Notes under the pieces: model-generated | The model's database searches: none | Told to the model about the DNA's origin: nothing | What the model saw: only the letters and a program-made list of their open reading frames with translations | Position numbers and translations under genes: made by a program | Part shown: piece by piece, positions 1-8,404 of the stretch | How positions within the stretch are numbered: the first letter of the stretch is position 1 | Layout: each line of letters starts with the position of its first letter | NCBI RefSeq assembly: GCF_038066715.1 | Contig: NZ_JBBUKT010000013.1 | Coordinates: 1-64,000 of the forward strand | Reading direction: 5' to 3' | DNA: 64,000 nucleotides | Source: Luteolibacter sp. Y139 | Lineage (GTDB): Bacteria > Verrucomicrobiota > Verrucomicrobiia > Verrucomicrobiales > Akkermansiaceae

Positions 1-17
1 GCCGCCGCGAAGCTCCC

Positions 18-3000
18 TCAAACGCTCCCCCAACCACCGCCACCGGGTGTTTCGATGATCACCCGCTCGCCAGCCTCGGCACGATACGTCACCGCCCCCG
101 GCAAGACTTCCCACCCGCCATCGGGATGGACGCGCACCTGCTTCCCCGGCAAGCCTTCGCCGCCACTATTCAGACCTCGCGGCCCGGCCAGACGGCGCTC
201 GGTGAGAAACGAGATCACCAGCGGTTTGAGAAACTCAAGCTCGCGGATCACCCCATCGCCACCCCGATGCCTCCCCGCACCACCCGAATTACGGCGGATC
301 TCGTACTTCCACAGCCGGATGGGAAAGCGGTGTTCCATCACCTCCGGATCCGTGATCGCCGTATTCGTCATGTGAACGTGGCGTCCGGAGCTGCCGTCAT
401 GATGCGGGCCCGCCCCCGAACCACCCGCCAGGGTCTCGTAGTAACCGAAGCGTTCGTCACCAAACAGGAAGTTGTTCATGGTCCCCGGTCCGTTGGCGGC
501 TAGGTCCAGCGCTTCTAACAAAAGATCGGTGAGCCGCTGGCTGGTTTCCACATTACCGCCCACCACCGCCGGCGCGCGTGCGGGATCATCGCCAAAATCG
601 GGCGAAAAAATCCCGCGGGGAATCACCGTCTCCACAGCTTCTAGTAGCCCCTCATTGAGCGGCACATCCTCCCCGATCCACAGCCGCAACGCAAACAGCA
701 CGGCACTCCGGACAATCGCTGGTGTGGCATTCAAGTTCCGTGGGTGGACCTCTCCCGTGCCCGTGAAATCCAGCACTAGCTTTCCATCGCCCGCCTTGAC
801 GCGAAGCTGAAGCGGAGTGCCATCGTCGAAGGAAGAGGTCACCCTGCGATCCAGCGCCAACCCTTGCAAACGCCCACCCATCAAAGCCGCGGAGCGATCG
901 AGAATACCTCGCAGCTCATCATGGACGATGTTTCCCCCATGGACCGACGCGAGTTCTTCGAGGGTGCGGACGCCATGGTGAATCGAAGCGAGTTGGGCCT
1001 CGAGGTCGGCGAGATTGTCGGAGATGCGCCGCGATGGCCATGGTGCCTCTCGCAGCAAAGCCTCGATCTCGGACAACCGAAGAACGCCGCCTTGGACTAA
1101 CAAACGAGGCGCAATCACCACACCTTCCTCCACCAAGCAGCGCGCGTCCGCAGGCATCGAGCCCGGAGCCTTGCCTCCGATCTCCGCATGGTGCGCGCGA
1201 TTCGCCACAAAGGCGATCCGCGTTCCCTCCCGATCAAACACAGGAGCGATCAGCGTCACATCCGGCAAGTGCGAGCCTCCAAACGCGGGATGATTCGTAA
1301 TCACGACATCTCCCGGTCCCGGATCGAGCACGCGCAGCACCTCACGGACGCACACGCCCAGCGCCCCGAGGTGCACCGGCACGTGCGGAGCACTGGCAAC
1401 CAGATGCCCCGTGGCATCGAGCAATGCACACGAGTAGTCGAGCCGCTCCTTGACGTTGGTCGAGAGCGCCGTGCGACGGAGCATTTCCCCCATCGCGGTC
1501 ACGACGCCTTCGAACCGGCTGCGGAACAGGCCGGCAGAAACCGCAGAGGGAAGATTCCCAGTGGCAGACTGCCGCTGCTCGTCCTCGCCTCTCTCTAACA
1601 AAAGCGTCCCGCAAGTCCCGCGTCGCACCGCCCATCCTGCAGGAATGAAGCACGTGGAGAAACGATCCTGAAGCAGCAGCGGCCCCTGCACGAGTTCATC
1701 GGCAAAGACTTCCCCGGCGGAGTCCACGGACTTCTCTTCCGCGACCACACGCAAGGCCACGAGTTCCACCGTTCGCCCCGCTGATGGCGGATAGCCGTAG
1801 AGCTTCTGATACTCGGCAGCAAAGGCGTCGACGAGTTCACCTTTGGAGATGGAGGTCGACGATGACTCCACAGTGAGAAAGCTGTCCTGACCAACGAGAC
1901 GAATATCCGCCATCCAGCGAAAGGCAGCGTCGGAAATGGTGACCGTTGCAGCGAGCGATTCCCACTCGGAGGCAAGGGACACAACACCGTCCAAAGGCTT
2001 CAGCACTTGTCTGATCCTCTGCTCCTGCCGACGCGCACGCTCAAGTCCCCAGGCACTGAGCAACCCCGCATCAGCGGGAATTAGCACGCGGGATACGCCG
2101 AGACGATCGGCTACCGCACAAGCATGCTGTGGCCCGGCACCGCCAAAGGCGAGCAAGGCAAAGTCACGCGGATCACAGCCCTCACGGACACTGACACCGC
2201 GGATCGCCTCCGCCATCGTCTCCACGGCGATCTCGCGCAGGCCGGCAAGCAAGCTCTCCACCGTGGTTTCCTCACCCGCTTCACGGAGATCGGCCAGAAG
2301 CTCTTGAAGACGAGCCTCGGCCGCGCCCCGATCGAGCGGGATCCCGGCTTTCGCCGGATCCATCAGCCCTGACAGCAAGTTCACATCCGTCAGCGTCAAA
2401 GGACCACCCCGCCCATAGCACGCAGGCCCCGGATTCGCCCCGGCGCTCTCCGGACCCACTTCAAGACGTCCATTTCGCCAACAGCAGATCGATCCCCCAC
2501 CAGCCGCCACCGTCTCGATCTTCAATGCCGGTGCGAACACCCGTGCTGAACCAATTTCCTGCTCCTGTCGCCACGTGAAAGGCCCATCAATCCGCGCCAC
2601 GTCCGTGCTGGTCCCACCCATGTCAAAAGTGAGCACCTTCGGAAACCCGGCCCGCCTGGCGAGTTCAGCCGCACCGACCAGCCCACCCGCCGGCCCCGAA
2701 AGCAGCGAATCCTTCGGACGAAAATCACTCGCCGGCACCAAGCCACCGGCACTCGTCATCAGCCATGGCTCCGTGCCCAGTGGCCCCGCCACGCGGCGAA
2801 CGAAATGGTCCATCACCGGAGCGAGATAGGCATCCGTCACCGCAGTCTCCGCGCGCGGCAGCAGCCGGATCATCGGGGCAACCTCCGAAGACAAACAGAC
2901 ATGGGAAAAGCCCTCGTCACGCAGCATCTCACCCACTCGACGCTCGTGATCCGGATTCGCCCACGCGTGAAGCAGCGCGACCGCGGCAGTCTCGATACCC

Positions 3001-3659
3001 TGCGCCCGCCACGACCTGACCAGCCCGCGGATCTCCTCCACGTCGAGCGCTTCGATCTCCTGCCCCGATGCATCCAGCCGTCCACCGCATTCACAAACCG
3101 CACTGGCAAGCGGACGGCGATGCGGCTGGGCCAGCGAGAACAACAGCTCGCGACGTTGATCGCGAATCTCCAACAGATCGCCAAACCCGCGCGTGACGAT
3201 GAACAACACCGGCGCACCCTTGCGCTCTAACAAGGCATTCGTCCCGCGGGTCGTGGCCACGCGGAAGTCGACCGGCGGCAGCACCCGCTCCGCCGGCGTA
3301 CCGGTCAGAAGCCTGGCCGCCGCCACCGGTGCCTCATCACCACAGGAAAGTTCCAGGATGTCTCCAACTGTGAGATCCGTCGCGTTTCCACCCAGCTTCA
3401 AGCGACGCGCTCCATCACGACTATCGAGAACGCTGACCTTCCCGCAGATCCAGCCAGCCAGCGTGCCGTCTTCCAGCGCGAGTTCAGAATCGGTAAGCCA
3501 CCACCCGTTTTCCTGCGACACCAGCCGACAACGAAGCGTCCCATCGGAAAGGATCTTCGCCCGACGCTCAACCCCATCAGGCCCGATTGCCCAGGCATCG
3601 GTGAAAGTTCCACCGGTATCCACTCGGATGCGCCACTGCATGCGCGCAGTGGAAAGCAT
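18..3659 (-). CDS. Fused hydantoinase/5-oxoprolinase (A+B subunits)
   Basis: This 1213-residue protein joins the A half (about residues 1-640) and B half (about 700-1200) of the hydantoinase/oxoprolinase family in one chain, the arrangement of ATP-dependent 5-oxoprolinase, which opens cyclic amides such as 5-oxoproline. The A half shows VDTGGTFTD, TTRGTNALLERKG, LLSGPAGG and FDMGGTSTD (ATPase motifs). The B half shows KERLDYSCALLD, HPAFGGSHLPD and HHAEIGG, and the chain ends PGGGGWG. I chose the ATG at 3659 because it forms TGATG with the stop of the upstream oxidoreductase gene; an ATG at 3641 is the alternative. The family is clear; the true substrate is not, because the neighbours (carrier protein, FAD enzyme) are unusual for glutathione salvage. 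Cytoplasmic, no signal peptide. Confidence 0.9.
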   Translation of the reverse strand: MLSTARMQWRIRVDTGGTFTDAWAIGPDGVERRAKILSDGTLRCRLVSQENGWWLTDSELALEDGTLAGWICGKVSVLDSRDGARRLKLGGNATDLTVGDILELSCGDEAPVAAARLLTGTPAERVLPPVDFRVATTRGTNALLERKGAPVLFIVTRGFGDLLEIRDQRRELLFSLAQPHRRPLASAVCECGGRLDASGQEIEALDVEEIRGLVRSWRAQGIETAAVALLHAWANPDHERRVGEMLRDEGFSHVCLSSEVAPMIRLLPRAETAVTDAYLAPVMDHFVRRVAGPLGTEPWLMTSAGGLVPASDFRPKDSLLSGPAGGLVGAAELARRAGFPKVLTFDMGGTSTDVARIDGPFTWRQEQEIGSARVFAPALKIETVAAGGGSICCWRNGRLEVGPESAGANPGPACYGRGGPLTLTDVNLLSGLMDPAKAGIPLDRGAAEARLQELLADLREAGEETTVESLLAGLREIAVETMAEAIRGVSVREGCDPRDFALLAFGGAGPQHACAVADRLGVSRVLIPADAGLLSAWGLERARRQEQRIRQVLKPLDGVVSLASEWESLAATVTISDAAFRWMADIRLVGQDSFLTVESSSTSISKGELVDAFAAEYQKLYGYPPSAGRTVELVALRVVAEEKSVDSAGEVFADELVQGPLLLQDRFSTCFIPAGWAVRRGTCGTLLLERGEDEQRQSATGNLPSAVSAGLFRSRFEGVVTAMGEMLRRTALSTNVKERLDYSCALLDATGHLVASAPHVPVHLGALGVCVREVLRVLDPGPGDVVITNHPAFGGSHLPDVTLIAPVFDREGTRIAFVANRAHHAEIGGKAPGSMPADARCLVEEGVVIAPRLLVQGGVLRLSEIEALLREAPWPSRRISDNLADLEAQLASIHHGVRTLEELASVHGGNIVHDELRGILDRSAALMGGRLQGLALDRRVTSSFDDGTPLQLRVKAGDGKLVLDFTGTGEVHPRNLNATPAIVRSAVLFALRLWIGEDVPLNEGLLEAVETVIPRGIFSPDFGDDPARAPAVVGGNVETSQRLTDLLLEALDLAANGPGTMNNFLFGDERFGYYETLAGGSGAGPHHDGSSGRHVHMTNTAITDPEVMEHRFPIRLWKYEIRRNSGGAGRHRGGDGVIRELEFLKPLVISFLTERRLAGPRGLNSGGEGLPGKQVRVHPDGGWEVLPGAVTYRAEAGERVIIETPGGGGWGSV

Positions 3660-4900
3660 CAAACCCCAAAGGGAAACTTCTTCCGAATCACCGGGGCCAG
3701 ATTCTCCCGCTTCCCATCCGCTGCGAAGGCCGCCGCCAAGCCAGCCGCCTGCCCCGTGGCGAAGCACGTACCCATCACCCGCACCGAAGCCTGCGCGCCA
3801 TGGTCACAGGAAATACAGCGGCCCGCGACAAACACCCCGTCGAGCGACTCCGGCATCAGGCAGCCCAGTGGAATGCCCGCCGGCCGGTCATTCTCCGGAT
3901 AGCGCAATTTCGGCCCGCGATTCGTTTCGCGAAACTCCAGCGGCCAGGTCGCCAGTGCGATCTCATCTTCGTGCCGAACGCCTCCGAGCACTTCCGTCTC
4001 CGTCAGGAGGTGCCTGCCCTTCCAGCGGCGGCTTTCTCTAACACCTGCACGGACTGGCCAATGGGAGACGCAAGCACTTTCCCAACCTGCGGCCTCCTTC
4101 CTCAGAAAATCCACCGCCGCCGCCGCCACGCCGCGCCCGGTCATTTCCAGTCGCGACAAACATGCCGCATCCAGAGGATCGTAGTCGCCTTCCTCCGCTC
4201 CGCTCAGATCGATCGTCCCGAAGATCTCCCCCGCCCGACCGCTTGCACGAAAATGCAGCCCGAGTGTTTCCTTCGAAAGCAACCCACGCCGCACGCCATC
4301 GACGATACGACCCGCCAGCGCCAAGCCCTCTTCGCCTCCAACCGCCCCTTGCACGCCGAACACGTAGGCCGGCCGCTGGAGACGGGACGACTCGGTCATC
4401 TCCGATGCCGCCCCGAGCAAATCCGCCAGCACCGCATCACCTGAAGCATCGACCAGCGCCTTCGCCCGCAAGGTCCGGCGTTGCCCGCGACAGATCGCTT
4501 CAACATTCCAGAAGTCTCCATCTCGCGAAGCAGTCAAAGCCTCGGTGTGAAAGAGCACTTCCACCCCGCTCTCGCGCAGCAACTCATCGGCGATTCTCAC
4601 GAACTCGACCGGATGCTGCCTCAGCACCCACACGCGGCCCATTTTCACCGGTCCGTTGTCACCCGTCGCTCGCAGCATCCGCTCCGCCATCTCCGCTGGA
4701 AATCCACCATTCGCGATCACCGGCGGCCCCTCGCCCAACAAATAGAGCCCACAAAACGTGTGCACCAGCGAAGCCGTGCCCATGCCGCCCGCGAAGCCAT
4801 GCCGCTCTAACAGCACCACCCGTGCTCCTGCACGCGCCGCCGTAATTGCTGCCGCCAGACCGGCGCTGCCCGCCCCGAGCACCAGCACATCCGCGGTCAT
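3659..4900 (-). CDS. FAD-dependent oxidoreductase
   Basis: A 413-residue flavoprotein of the FAD_oxidored type. Residues 6-35 form a Rossmann dinucleotide site (VLGAGSAGLAAA then VVLLERHG), and a second FAD-contact segment near the C-terminus reads VFVAGRCISCDHGAQAS followed by GQAAGLAAA. The ATG at 4900 is supported by a strong GGAGGAAG ribosome site eight bases upstream and by the ATGA overlap with the acyl carrier protein stop. It sits between the carrier protein and the oxoprolinase, so I infer it oxidises or dehydrogenates a carrier-bound or cyclic amino-acid-derived substrate. The substrate cannot be read from sequence. Two Cys residues lie close together in the C-terminal FAD segment. 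Confidence 0.85.
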   Translation of the reverse strand: MTADVLVLGAGSAGLAAAITAARAGARVVLLERHGFAGGMGTASLVHTFCGLYLLGEGPPVIANGGFPAEMAERMLRATGDNGPVKMGRVWVLRQHPVEFVRIADELLRESGVEVLFHTEALTASRDGDFWNVEAICRGQRRTLRAKALVDASGDAVLADLLGAASEMTESSRLQRPAYVFGVQGAVGGEEGLALAGRIVDGVRRGLLSKETLGLHFRASGRAGEIFGTIDLSGAEEGDYDPLDAACLSRLEMTGRGVAAAAVDFLRKEAAGWESACVSHWPVRAGVRESRRWKGRHLLTETEVLGGVRHEDEIALATWPLEFRETNRGPKLRYPENDRPAGIPLGCLMPESLDGVFVAGRCISCDHGAQASVRVMGTCFATGQAAGLAAAFAADGKRENLAPVIRKKFPFGV

Positions 4901-5145
4901 GCCAGCTTCCTCCCGATGAGGTCCGCCAGAGCCGCCGGAGTGCCTAGATTCTCCCGCCCCACATCTTCCGGCCCGACCACCGCGCCGAATTGCTCCTCCA
5001 CCACCACGATGAGCTGCATCACAGCCATCGAGTCCAGGCCTGCCGCGAACAAGTCGCCATCCGCCGGGAAATCCGGGCACAGGTCGACCAGCCCTTCATC
5101 GCGCAGCATTGCCATCACCTCGTCCGCCGTCGGCGCTTGATTCAT
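4897..5145 (-). CDS. Acyl/peptidyl carrier protein
   Basis: An 82-residue stand-alone carrier protein. The 4'-phosphopantetheine attachment site is Ser39 in AAGLDSMAVMQLI, followed by the acidic helix VVVEEQFG typical of the family. Length fits a free ACP/PCP. I placed the start at the ATG at 5145, because the reading frame upstream carries no carrier-protein sequence. It is the first gene of a minus-strand operon and overlaps the FAD oxidoreductase by ATGA. It is unlikely to be the fatty-acid ACP, since no fab genes are near and the motif is DSM rather than the usual DSLD. A specialised carrier for an amino or hydroxy acid is the better inference; no loading (adenylation) enzyme is visible in the window. 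Confidence 0.85.
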   Translation of the reverse strand: MNQAPTADEVMAMLRDEGLVDLCPDFPADGDLFAAGLDSMAVMQLIVVVEEQFGAVVGPEDVGRENLGTPAALADLIGRKLA

Positions 5146-5301
5146 CCGGCCGCCACGGGAGCAAAGCCAGCCAACGGCCGCAAGCCCCCTTCCCGCCCAC
5201 ACCGGTTCATTGACCGCCCCGCCGTGCATCCTGCACCCAGCTTTCATGCAAGGAGCCGCATTTCCCGCCTCACCGCTTTCATAAGTCATTGAAAATAGAA
5301 C

Positions 5302-5316
5302 GGCACTCGTCGTGCC
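5302..5316. promoter_or_regulatory. Short inverted repeat in divergent promoter region
   Basis: The 217-base gap between the divergent carrier-protein operon and the lipoprotein gene holds a perfect 5-bp inverted repeat, GGCAC-N5-GTGCC. A TTGAAA hexamer lies at 5289-5294 on the plus strand, and GGCCGTTAGGCC lies near 5331. It may be an operator for one or both genes, but it is short and no regulator is adjacent. Confidence 0.2.
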
Positions 5317-5362
5317 AATCACTTTCTCAGGCCGTTAGGCCGCTCAACCACAAAAGACCATC

Positions 5363-5716
5363 ATGAAACTTCCCATTATCCCCACGTTGCTCGCCGCCTC
5401 GGTCTACACCTTTGCCTTCACGGCTTGCGACTCCCGACAGGAGGACGCTCGCGAAGAAGCACTGGAGCATAAGGCCGACTCCCTTGAAAAGAAGGCTGAG
5501 CAAGTCCGCAAGGAAGGCGAAGCCGCCGCCGACGCCAATGAGAACGCCGCCGACCGCGTGCGCAAGCAGGCCAAGGACGCCGTCGCCGCCGAAAAGCAGA
5601 CCGCCGAGGCCGAAGCCGACGCCGCCGAGGACAACGCTGACGCCATCCGCAAGGCTGCCGAGCGCAAGGCCGATGCCCTAGAAGACGAAGCCGATCAAAA
5701 CCGCGAAGCAAAGTGA
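5363..5716 (+). CDS. Coiled-coil lipoprotein
   Basis: A 117-residue protein with a hydrophobic N-terminus and the lipobox-like end TFAFTAC at about residue 21, so probably a lipoprotein. The rest is almost entirely charged Ala/Glu/Lys/Arg repeats (for example ADSLEKKAEQVRKEGEAAA) forming a long helical coiled coil, with recurring DA.AAE..ADA units. No catalytic residues are present. By composition it resembles Lpp-like or stress-related envelope lipoproteins that act as periplasmic spacers; no named family was recognised. It has its own divergent promoter region and is followed by a strong hairpin at 5742, so it is probably monocistronic. Confidence 0.7.
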   Translation: MKLPIIPTLLAASVYTFAFTACDSRQEDAREEALEHKADSLEKKAEQVRKEGEAAADANENAADRVRKQAKDAVAAEKQTAEAEADAAEDNADAIRKAAERKADALEDEADQNREAK

Positions 5717-5741
5717 GATATACCCTCACCCCTACCCGATA

Positions 5742-5784
5742 GGGTCCTGTCAGTCTTCGGCTGACGGGACCCGAAACCCCCTTT
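5742..5784 (+). terminator. Strong stem-loop terminator after the lipoprotein gene
   Basis: A 13-bp stem (GGGTCCTGTCAGT against GCTGACGGGACCC, counting G-U pairs) closes a five-base CTTCG loop at 5742-5772. A short CTTTT run follows at 5780. Placed 26 bases after the lipoprotein stop, it fits a rho-independent terminator, though the T-run is offset by about eight bases. Confidence 0.65.
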
Positions 5785-5789
5785 TAGCC

Positions 5790-5903
5790 ATGAAAACCCA
5801 CCGTCAAGAAACCCCGGCCTCAACCGCCGAACTAGTCATTCTGGCCTCGATCTACTCGGCTCTGGTGGCCGGTTATATCCTTCTGGGACTCCTTTTCCGC
5901 TGA
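5790..5903 (+). CDS. 37-residue single-span membrane peptide
   Basis: A short open frame starting at the ATG at 5790 encodes 37 residues: a polar N-terminus (MKTHRQETPASTAE) followed by one continuous hydrophobic helix of about 22 residues ending LLGLLFR. The shape is that of a small membrane protein. It begins just after the terminator hairpin and before the polysaccharide operon. There is no clear ribosome site (upstream is CCCCCTTTTAGCC), so expression is uncertain; the hydrophobic pattern and usual codon choice support it being real. No family recognised. Confidence 0.4.
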   Translation: MKTHRQETPASTAELVILASIYSALVAGYILLGLLFR

Positions 5904-5994
5904 GTTCCGGCCCCCACGCGATCACGTGAAGCCCGTTCGTTGACCCTGAAATTCATGCAGGTATGATCGGCGCGCCTCCCCGGCCCGTCCCCCC

Positions 5995-7197
5995 ATGAAG
6001 ATTCTGGTCCACGATTACGCAGGACACGCCTTTCCCACGTCCCTCAGCCGCGCCCTTGCTGCCCGCGGTCACGATGTGGTGCATGCGTTCGCAGGTTCCC
6101 TGCAAACACCGCGCGGTGACTTGCAGCGCAATCCCGCCGATGCTCCCACGCTGGAGTTCCGCGAGATCCCGATGGATCCTAACTATCCGCGCTTCAAGTA
6201 TTCCTTCCGCCGCCGCCGCGACATGGAGATTCGCTACGGCAAGGCCGCCGCCGAGTTCGTTCGCCAGTGGAAGCCCGACGCCGTCCTCTCCGGCAATACT
6301 CCCACCGAAACGCAGGAGCCGATCACCCGCGCCACCGTCGAAGTGGGAGGCCGCTTCTATTACTGGGTGCAGGACTTCTACAGCCTCGCGGTGGACAAGC
6401 TGCTGCGGAAAAAGATTCCCGTCGCCGGCGGTTTCATCGGCGCATGGTATCGCCTGCTCGATTCACGGCAGTTCAAGCGCAGCAGCGGCATCGTCGCGAT
6501 TACCGCCGACTTCACTCCCATCCTCGCCGGGGAATTCGGCGTCGATCCCGAGCGCGTCTCCGTCGTCCCCAACTGGGCAGTCATCGAGGAAATCCCGGTC
6601 CAGCCAAAGGACAATGCCTGGTCCCGCCGTCACGGACTCCACGACAAGTTCGTGTATCTCTACTCCGGCACCATCGGCATGAAGCACAACCCGGCGATGC
6701 TGCTGGAGCTGGCCAAGAAATTCAAAGACGACGACTCCGTGCGCATCGTGATCGTCTCGGAGGGCATCGGCGCCGATTGGCTCCGCCGCGAATCCGCCGC
6801 CGCAGGCCTGACGAATCTACTACTTTTGCCGTACCAACCTTTTGCCGAGCTGCCACAAGTGCTGGCCAGCGGCGATGTGCTGGTGGGCATCCTCGAGGAA
6901 GAAGCCGGCATCTTTTCGGTTCCCTCGAAAACCCTCAGCTATCTCTGCGCCGCACGGCCGCTGCTGCTTGCCGTCTCGAAGCAAAACCTTGCCGCTCGCA
7001 TCACCCGCGAGCACGGCGCAGGCATCACCGTGGAACCAAAGGACATGGAGGGCTTTCTCGCCGCAGCGAGCTTCCTTCACGCTTCGCCGGAGGAGTGCCG
7101 GGAGTTTGGCAGGAAGGCCCGCGCCTATGCCGAGGCCACCTTCCCGATCGAGAAGACCGCCACCACCTTCGAGAAGATTCTAACGGCCAAGCCCTGA
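5995..7197 (+). CDS. Family 4-type glycosyltransferase (first gene of polysaccharide operon)
   Basis: A 400-residue GT-B fold glycosyltransferase resembling the WbuB/WcaI-like group. The N-terminal half opens with MKILVHDYAGHAFPTSLSRAL (acceptor Rossmann domain). The C-terminal half carries YLYSGTIGMKHN (start of the second Rossmann domain), LLPYQPFAELPQVLASGDV and GIFSVPSKTLSYLCAARP, matching the donor-binding EX7E-like region of GT4 enzymes. It probably adds one sugar from a nucleotide donor to a lipid-linked intermediate on the cytoplasmic face of the membrane. It heads four genes on one strand, with 28 bases to the next gene. Donor and acceptor sugars are unknown. Confidence 0.85.
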   Translation: MKILVHDYAGHAFPTSLSRALAARGHDVVHAFAGSLQTPRGDLQRNPADAPTLEFREIPMDPNYPRFKYSFRRRRDMEIRYGKAAAEFVRQWKPDAVLSGNTPTETQEPITRATVEVGGRFYYWVQDFYSLAVDKLLRKKIPVAGGFIGAWYRLLDSRQFKRSSGIVAITADFTPILAGEFGVDPERVSVVPNWAVIEEIPVQPKDNAWSRRHGLHDKFVYLYSGTIGMKHNPAMLLELAKKFKDDDSVRIVIVSEGIGADWLRRESAAAGLTNLLLLPYQPFAELPQVLASGDVLVGILEEEAGIFSVPSKTLSYLCAARPLLLAVSKQNLAARITREHGAGITVEPKDMEGFLAAASFLHASPEECREFGRKARAYAEATFPIEKTATTFEKILTAKP

Positions 7198-7225
7198 GCA
7201 TTGCGCTAAACGTCGCCCGTCCGCC

Positions 7226-8404
7226 ATGCGCTGCCTCTGGATCACCCGGCAAGACCCCCGCCCCGCGGATAGCGGCGAGCTGATCTATTCGCTCGGCCTG
7301 CTGAAGTCGCTGGCCACCCGGCCGGGCGTGGAGATCACGGTCCTGGCGCACCACGGCAAGAAGTCGGCCGATGGCGGCCCCGCAGTCACGTGGGAACTTC
7401 ATGGCACCATCCCGACCGGTCGCCTTCGCAGCCTGGCATCCGCCCTACCCGGCGACGCCTTCCGCCTCGGCAATCCTATCCAGCGCAAGGAGCTGACTCG
7501 ATTGTTAGGAAGCCAATGGGATTGGGTGATCATCGACCAGGCCGCCTGCGCATGGGCACTCGATCAAATCGGCAAGAACCATCGCGTCGCCTATCTCGCC
7601 CACAATCACGAGACCTCGGTGCGCCGCCAGGTCGCAGCGGATGGCCGTGGCTCCCTGCCCATGCGGATGGCTCTCAAGTGGGACTCCGTGAAATACGGCC
7701 GCATGGAAAGCGCCCTCTGCCGGCGCGCTGATCTCATCTCCGCGATCACCCCGCGCGATGCCGATGCCTTCCGCAGTGAAAACCCGGGCACTCCCGTCTG
7801 CATCCTTCCTCCCGGTTACACCGGCGACATCCCTGACGGTCCGCCCCGCCCCATCACGACGGAAACGCCGCGCACCGTGGTGCTCGCCGGAGCCTTCGAA
7901 TGGCTGGCCAAGCGCCGCAACCTCGAAGCATTCCTCGCTGCCGCAGCTTCCCCGTTCCAGCATGCGAACATCGGCTTCCAAGTCGTGGGGAAGGCCGATC
8001 CCGAATGGTTTGCAGCGCTCAGCCGCGAACACCCGTGGGCAACCTTCACACCTAACGTCCCCTCGGTGAATCCATTCCTCGATCAAGCCCGCATCGGCCT
8101 GATCCCGGAAGCACTCGGTGGGGGCTTCAAGCTGAAGGCGCTCGACTACATCTTCCGTGGCCTGCCCCTCGCTTCGGTCGAGGCCGCCCTCAGCGGCGTC
8201 CCCGTCGATCCCGCCACCGAGGCCATCGCCGCACCCGATCCCGAATCTCTGGCCAAAGCCGTTGCTCAAAAGATCGACGACCTCGCCTTCCTCAATCACG
8301 CCGCCAGCCGTGCCCTCGATGCCTGCCGCCATGCCTTCCGTTGGGAGGACCGCGGCGAGCTGTTAGGCCGCGCGCTGGAAAACCCCGACGCCTTTCGAGC
8401 ATGA
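7226..8404 (+). CDS. Glycosyltransferase (second gene of polysaccharide operon)
   Basis: A 392-residue GT-B-type glycosyltransferase. The N-terminus MRCLWITRQDPRPADSGELI is typical of acceptor domains that bind lipid-linked sugar. The second half has TVVLAGAFEWLAKRRN, a variant of the GxFxWxxN segment, and GLIPEALGGGFKLKALDYIF with a conserved FK..D/E region found in sugar-stacking transferases. Its stop overlaps the start of the membrane polymerase by ATGA, so the two are translationally coupled. It presumably acts in the same surface-polysaccharide pathway as its neighbours; sugar specificity cannot be told. Confidence 0.8.
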   Translation: MRCLWITRQDPRPADSGELIYSLGLLKSLATRPGVEITVLAHHGKKSADGGPAVTWELHGTIPTGRLRSLASALPGDAFRLGNPIQRKELTRLLGSQWDWVIIDQAACAWALDQIGKNHRVAYLAHNHETSVRRQVAADGRGSLPMRMALKWDSVKYGRMESALCRRADLISAITPRDADAFRSENPGTPVCILPPGYTGDIPDGPPRPITTETPRTVVLAGAFEWLAKRRNLEAFLAAAASPFQHANIGFQVVGKADPEWFAALSREHPWATFTPNVPSVNPFLDQARIGLIPEALGGGFKLKALDYIFRGLPLASVEAALSGVPVDPATEAIAAPDPESLAKAVAQKIDDLAFLNHAASRALDACRHAFRWEDRGELLGRALENPDAFRA

